Position numbers and translations under genes: made by a program. This document shows, one piece after another, positions 60,066-64,000 of a stretch of DNA of 64,000 nucleotides. The stretch covers positions 1 through 64,000 of the forward strand of contig NZ_JAWOCR010000046.1 of NCBI RefSeq assembly GCF_046483665.1, given 5' to 3'. Each line of letters starts with the position of its first letter. The first letter of the stretch is position 1. Source of the DNA: Thiohalophilus sp046483665 (GTDB lineage: Bacteria; Pseudomonadota; Gammaproteobacteria; UBA6429; Thiohalophilaceae). The notes under the pieces are model-generated. The model was not told where the DNA came from, did no database searches, and saw only the letters and a list, made by a program, of their open reading frames with translations.

Positions 60066-60376
60066 AGGGACGAGGTACGAGTGACGAGTGACGAGGGATG
60101 AGGAAAAGCGTTAACCACCAAGCGCCAGGACACCAAGAATGCACAATTATTTTCTTCGTACCTTGGTGTTGTCTTGATGATGAGTTTTTAAGCTGTTTTC
60201 CTCGTCACTCGTACCTCCGTCATTCGTCTCTTTTCTGTCGAAAGCGGTGAACTGGCCCATGACATCAGGAAAATACAATGAATTCCCTGGTGTCTTTGTG
60301 TCTTGGTGGTGAGTTTTTAAGCTGTTTTCCTCGTCACTCGTCACTCGTCACTCGTCACTCGTCCCTCGTCCCTTTT
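60066..60376. repeat. Nested repeat cluster between leuA and the uracil-DNA glycosylase gene
   Basis: The 349-base gap contains: a GACGAG-type arm (60066-60104) facing CTCGTC-type arms at 60199-60232 and 60327-60376; an inverted 'accaccaag...cttggtggt' pair (about 60113-60137 and 60290-60310); an exact 32-base direct repeat (60181-60212 and 60310-60341); and a tandem array of six heptamers, four CGTCACT and two CGTCCCT (60332-60373). No gene is present. Confidence 0.8.
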
Positions 60377-60401
60377 CTTTCAGAGATGGTAAACTCTGAC
60401 C

Positions 60402-61151
60402 ATGTCACCGGTTTTTGAACAACAACGCCGTTATCTGGACGCGATGGGCATCGATGTCTGGGTGCGGCGCGATCTGGCGCTGCCGGAAGCGGTGGACTTG
60501 CAAGTCGTGTCGGCCGGAGCCGAGGCCGGGGAGGTGCCGGAGCCGGCGATACCACCGCTGACCCCGGGCGAGGACTTGCCGCAGATCGGCGATCTGGACC
60601 GGGAGGCGCTGCGTCAGCGGGTGGCGGCCTGTCAGTATTGCGACGAGCTTTGCCGGACCCGGACCCGGACCGTGTTCGGGGTGGGCAATGAACAGGCGCG
60701 CTGGCTGATTATCGGCGAGGCCCCCGGGGTCGAGGAAGATCGCCAGGGCGAACCGTTCGTTGGCCGGGCCGGCAAGTTGCTCAATGCCATGCTACAGGCG
60801 GTGGGGCTGTCCCGTGAGCAGGTGTATATCGCCAATATTCTCAAGTGCCGGCCGCCGAATAACCGGGATCCCAGTCCCGAAGAGGCCGCTCGCTGTTTCC
60901 CCTATCTGCGTCGCCAGATCGAACTCATTCAACCGGATTTAATCATTGCCCTCGGCCGTATTGCCGCTCAGCGGCTGCTCGAGTGCAACACGCCCCTGAA
61001 CCGGTTACGGGGCAGTGTGCATCAGCTGGAATCGACCGGGACGCCGGTCATCGTCACCTACCATCCGGCCTATCTGTTGCGCAGCCCGGCGGACAAGCGC
61101 AAGGCGTGGGAAGATTTGCTGTTCGCCCATTCCCTGACAGCTGGCGAATAA
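60402..61151 (+). CDS. Uracil-DNA glycosylase family 4 (iron-sulfur)
   Basis: 249 residues. The cluster ligands begin with 'CQYCDELC' and continue with the Cys pair of 'CRPPNNRDPSPEEAARC'. The catalytic segment 'GEAPGVEEDRQGEPFVGRAG' and the C-terminal 'TYHPAYLLR' are typical of type 4 enzymes. It removes uracil from DNA. About 100 N-terminal residues precede the domain. No ribosome binding site is evident because the start follows the repeat cluster closely. Confidence 0.93.
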   Translation: MSPVFEQQRRYLDAMGIDVWVRRDLALPEAVDLQVVSAGAEAGEVPEPAIPPLTPGEDLPQIGDLDREALRQRVAACQYCDELCRTRTRTVFGVGNEQARWLIIGEAPGVEEDRQGEPFVGRAGKLLNAMLQAVGLSREQVYIANILKCRPPNNRDPSPEEAARCFPYLRRQIELIQPDLIIALGRIAAQRLLECNTPLNRLRGSVHQLESTGTPVIVTYHPAYLLRSPADKRKAWEDLLFAHSLTAGE

Positions 61152-61169
61152 CCGTTATACTTGTCAGGT

Positions 61170-61640
61170 ATGAGCGCAGTTTTCAAACAGGTAGCTGACG
61201 GTATCCGTGCCATGACGCCAGCGGATCTGAATGAGGTCATGGCGATCGAGGAAGCGATCTATACCTTTCCCTGGACCCGGGGGATATTTCGCGATTGTCT
61301 GGCCGTTGGCTATCCCTGTCGGGTTTTGCAAATCGAAGGCCGGCTGCGAGCCTATGCAATTCTTTCCCTCGCCGCCGGCGAAGCCCATATCCTGACTCTG
61401 TGCGTCGATCCCGACTCCCGCCGCCAGGGTTATGGAGAACGGATGCTTGGCGATATATTGCAACTGGCCCGGGAGCGTTACGCCGCCTCGGTTTATCTGG
61501 AAGTTCGCCCTTCCAATCAGGTTGCCATTCGTCTGTATGAGAAAACCGGCTTTCAGGAGATTGGTATTCGCCCCGGCTATTATCCCGATGCGTTCGGCCG
61601 GGAAGATGCTCTGGTAATGGCGCTGTCACTCGACAACTGA
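61170..61640 (+). CDS. rimI: Ribosomal protein S18 alanine N-acetyltransferase
   Basis: 156 residues from ATG 61170. The GNAT fold has 'VMAIEEAIYTFPWTRGIFRD', 'LTLCVDPDSRRQGYGERMLG' (acetyl-CoA loop) and 'EVRPSNQVAIRLYEKTGF'. It acetylates the N-terminal Ala of S18. It follows the uracil-DNA glycosylase gene by 18 bases, a common pair. Confidence 0.93.
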   Translation: MSAVFKQVADGIRAMTPADLNEVMAIEEAIYTFPWTRGIFRDCLAVGYPCRVLQIEGRLRAYAILSLAAGEAHILTLCVDPDSRRQGYGERMLGDILQLARERYAASVYLEVRPSNQVAIRLYEKTGFQEIGIRPGYYPDAFGREDALVMALSLDN

Positions 61641-61667
61641 TTCCTTTTTCTTAACGGACAGGTTTTT

Positions 61668-62453
61668 ATGAATTCAGACACGTTGATCTCGCTGGTCCGT
61701 AGCGCCGCGCGCGAGGAACTGGTGCCGCGTTTTACGCACGTCAAACGCGGAATCAAGGCCGATGGTACTGTTCTGACCGAGGCTGATCTCGCCATGCAGC
61801 AGCGTGTCGCCAACGAATTGAACCGCCTCGAGCCCGATATTCTCTTCCTGGGGGAGGAGATGCCCGCCGAAGAACAACAGGCTTTGTTGCAAAGCGGCAA
61901 ACCATTGTGGGTGCTGGACCCGCTGGACGGCACCAGTAATTATGCCTCGGGCATCCCCTGTTTTTCGGTATCACTGGCGTTGATCGAATCAGGCAAGTTG
62001 AAATTCGGGATGGTTTACGATCCCATGCGTGACGAATGCTTTACCGCGCAACAGGGCCAGGGCGCCTGGCTCAATGGCGGGCGGCTCGTACCCTTCGATA
62101 CCGGATTGAAGTTGAAACAAAGTACCGGACTCATTGACTTCAAACGGCTGGCCCCGGCGCTGGCAACCCGACTGGTCACCGGGATGCCTTATTCATCGCA
62201 GCGCAGTTTCGGCTCGGTGGCGCTGGACTGGTGCTGGATTGCCATTGGCCGCAGCCATGTTTATCTGCATGGGAAACAGAATCTGTGGGATTACGCCGCC
62301 GGGCACCTGATTCTGGCCGAGGTCGGGGGACAGTCATGTACCCTGGAGGGCGAGGCAGTGTTTAACAACACGCTGCAACCGCGCTCGGCGGTGGCCGCAC
62401 TGGATCCCGGCCTGTTTGCCGCCTGGACCGACTGGCTGGGAATCCCGCGGTGA
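61668..62453 (+). CDS. Inositol monophosphatase family protein
   Basis: 261 residues. Metal-site motifs are 'FLGEEMPAE', 'LDPLDGTSNYASGIP' and 'NLWDYAAGHLILAEVGG', the last with the catalytic Asp. The family includes SuhB and CysQ; the sequence does not fix the substrate. In a sulfur oxidiser a 3'-phosphoadenosine phosphatase role (CysQ) is possible but not shown. Confidence 0.9.
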   Translation: MNSDTLISLVRSAAREELVPRFTHVKRGIKADGTVLTEADLAMQQRVANELNRLEPDILFLGEEMPAEEQQALLQSGKPLWVLDPLDGTSNYASGIPCFSVSLALIESGKLKFGMVYDPMRDECFTAQQGQGAWLNGGRLVPFDTGLKLKQSTGLIDFKRLAPALATRLVTGMPYSSQRSFGSVALDWCWIAIGRSHVYLHGKQNLWDYAAGHLILAEVGGQSCTLEGEAVFNNTLQPRSAVAALDPGLFAAWTDWLGIPR

Positions 62454-62636
62454 GAGGGCTGCACGGGAGAGACCATCGATATCTCCTTGCCAACGTCAGG
62501 GGTGATCGGCTGGTCGGCACAGTTCGGCGCAAGAGCGTGTCACGGATCGTGTTGCAAGTCCCCTTCGACTGTTATAGTCGGCACAGGTTAAACATAACCC
62601 TTGCCGGTATCGGCGTTTGACCAGCAGGAGAACACA

Positions 62637-63254
62637 ATGTCATATCTATGGATGAATGTTTTCAAGGGACTTGCCACGGTACTTCCGGTCGCCCTGACCG
62701 TTTATCTGATTTACTGGCTTGGTCTGAATATTGAAAAGGGGCTGCACCCGGTTATCACCTCGATGGTACCGGAAGAGTACTATATCCCCGGAATGGGGCT
62801 GGCAGCCGGAGTGGTGCTGTTGTTTTTCCTGGGGCTGGCGGTCAATGCCTGGATCGTGCGCCAGTTGATCTGGGTCGTGGAGAAGCTGCTGGAGCGAATT
62901 CCGCTGGTCAAGTCGATTTACGGCTCACTGCACGATTTCATGGATTATTTTGCCGCTGGCAAGAGCCGCGGCGGACTCAAGCAGGTGGTGCTGGTGAGCT
63001 TTGGCGAGGCCCGGCTGATCGGTTTTTTGACGCGTGAACGGATTGAGGATATTCCCGGTCTGGCAGCAGGACAGAACGATGATATTGTCGCTGTATATAT
63101 GCCGCTGAGTTACCAGATCGGGGGCTTTACTCTCTATATCCCCCGCTCGCAAATTGAACCCATCAATATATCGATGGAGGACGCCATGCGCCGGGTGCTC
63201 ACCGCCGAACTGTCCAAATCGGCTTCGGGAGACAGGAAACGACCTGTGAAATAA
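62637..63254 (+). CDS. DUF502 membrane protein
   Basis: 205 residues from ATG 62637 (CAGGAGA upstream). Two membrane helices ('LPVALTVYLIYWLGLNIE' and 'GLAAGVVLLFFLGLAVNAWI') precede a conserved 'IPLVKSIYGSLHDFMDYF' segment and a soluble beta-rich end 'GGFTLYIPRSQIEPINIS'. The DUF502 family is broadly conserved and of unknown function. Confidence 0.9.
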   Translation: MSYLWMNVFKGLATVLPVALTVYLIYWLGLNIEKGLHPVITSMVPEEYYIPGMGLAAGVVLLFFLGLAVNAWIVRQLIWVVEKLLERIPLVKSIYGSLHDFMDYFAAGKSRGGLKQVVLVSFGEARLIGFLTRERIEDIPGLAAGQNDDIVAVYMPLSYQIGGFTLYIPRSQIEPINISMEDAMRRVLTAELSKSASGDRKRPVK

Positions 63255-63356
63255 CCCTCCTCCGCACCTTCCCTAACGGTGTGGGAGAGGCTTCTTACCC
63301 TGCACAGTGGCGCGGCTTTTTTGTACAATGGCGCTCTTTTTACAGCTGGACCCCTC

Positions 63357-64000
63357 ATGAGTCGTTATCTCGAAGAAACCCATCGCCGGCGCACTTTTGC
63401 GATTATCTCTCATCCCGATGCCGGGAAAACCACCGTGACAGAAAAACTGCTGTTATTCGGCCGTGCCATCCAGCAAGCCGGGACGGTCAAGGGGCGCAAA
63501 TCCGATCGCCATGCGACATCCGACTGGATGGCGCTGGAGAAGCAGCGCGGTATATCGGTTACCTCGGCCGTCATGCAATTTCCCTACAGCGATCAAATCA
63601 TCAACCTCCTGGATACGCCGGGTCATGAGGACTTTTCTGAAGATACCTACCGCGTACTGACCGCGGTGGATTCGGCGCTGATGGTGATCGATAGTGCCAA
63701 GGGTGTCGAGGAGCGAACCATCAAGCTGATGGAAGTGTGCCGTCTGCGCGATACACCGATCCTGACTTTTATCAACAAGCTGGATCGTGAAGGGCGCGAA
63801 CCCATCGAATTGCTGGATGAGGTGGAGAATGTACTGAATATTCAGTGTGCGCCGATTACCTGGCCGATCGGGATGGGCAAGGGATTCAAGGGCGTCTATC
63901 ACCTCTACAACCAGAGTATTCATCTTTTCAGCGCCACCCATGGCGGGAAAATCCAGACCGGTGAAGCCATCCAGGGGCTGGATAACTCCCGACTCGACGA
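63357..64000 (+). CDS. prfC: Peptide chain release factor 3, 5' part
   Basis: The frame runs off the window; 214 of about 525 residues are visible. GTPase motifs G1 'SHPDAGKTTVTEKLLLFG', G2 'SDWMALEKQRGISVTSAVMQ' and G3 'LLDTPGHEDFSEDTYRVL' and G4 'INKLDRE' are intact. RF3 removes RF1 and RF2 from the ribosome after termination. The hairpin-like stretch before it (63258-63295) may close the DUF502 transcript. Confidence 0.96.
   Translation, partial: MSRYLEETHRRRTFAIISHPDAGKTTVTEKLLLFGRAIQQAGTVKGRKSDRHATSDWMALEKQRGISVTSAVMQFPYSDQIINLLDTPGHEDFSEDTYRVLTAVDSALMVIDSAKGVEERTIKLMEVCRLRDTPILTFINKLDREGREPIELLDEVENVLNIQCAPITWPIGMGKGFKGVYHLYNQSIHLFSATHGGKIQTGEAIQGLDNSRLD

Noticed and set aside
60332..60373. 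Tandem heptamers as a possible CRISPR or origin-type iteron array
   Set aside because: Units are only seven bases without spacers and match the dispersed GACGAG repeat family; no dnaA, parA or cas gene nearby.

Overview
The window looks like chromosome of a sulfur-oxidising gammaproteobacterium, in the broad Chromatiales/Thiotrichales neighbourhood. The main clue is an aprMBA operon, encoding membrane-anchored adenylylsulfate reductase of the type used to oxidise sulfite. Supporting signs are gene orders typical of Gammaproteobacteria: rnfABCDGE-nth downstream of metG; purM-purN back to back with a DUF2066-CDP-alcohol transferase-perM-hda operon; and ilvI-ilvH-ilvC-pssA-leuA. Gene density is high, most genes are ordinary and intact, and I found no tRNA, rRNA, CRISPR array or prophage.

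Layout. 1-3.6 kb is an accessory stretch: the end of a small conserved protein, a REP-associated tyrosine transposase with its repeats, a TumE-type toxin-antitoxin pair, a lipoprotein with two OB-like repeats and a MITE-like element. 3.6-7 kb holds an orphan ATP-grasp ligase, a TrhA/hemolysin III protein, a host-attachment protein and a DUF3301 protein. 7.4-12.4 kb is aprMBA followed by a small unknown protein, a SlyD-like isomerase, a HIT protein and a 53-residue protein. 13-19.8 kb carries unknown and ABM-domain proteins, a MotY-like flagellar protein, argG and a PAS-GGDEF-EAL protein.

19.9-24.3 kb (minus strand) is the most unusual block: an epimerase-CBS fusion, a DAHP synthase of type I-beta, kdsC, a family 9 glycosyltransferase and kdsB, tightly packed. 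It reads like a Kdo-type pathway in which the five-carbon isomerase (KdsD) and the eight-carbon synthase (KdsA) are replaced by an RPE-like enzyme and a seven-carbon synthase. 24.6-26.6 kb is a bufferin/HvfABC-type RiPP locus for copper-binding modified cysteine peptides. 26.8-35 kb is nth, the Rnf complex and metG on one strand.

35-54 kb is mostly housekeeping (mrp, dcd, purM/N, hda, wrbA, arsC, proS) with two points of interest: a promoter bracketed by two Fur boxes driving a small unknown protein overlapped by an EAL phosphodiesterase, and a thioredoxin-TolC-membrane-fusion-acylphosphatase operon lacking an inner-membrane transporter. 54-60 kb is the branched-chain amino acid block, with a probable attenuator before ilvI and a clear leucine-rich leader peptide before leuA. 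60.4-64 kb holds a type 4 uracil-DNA glycosylase, rimI, an inositol monophosphatase-family gene, a DUF502 protein and the start of prfC. Two families of intergenic inverted-repeat elements, one of GACGAG-like and one of GCAGAG-like arms, are scattered from 27 to 60 kb.
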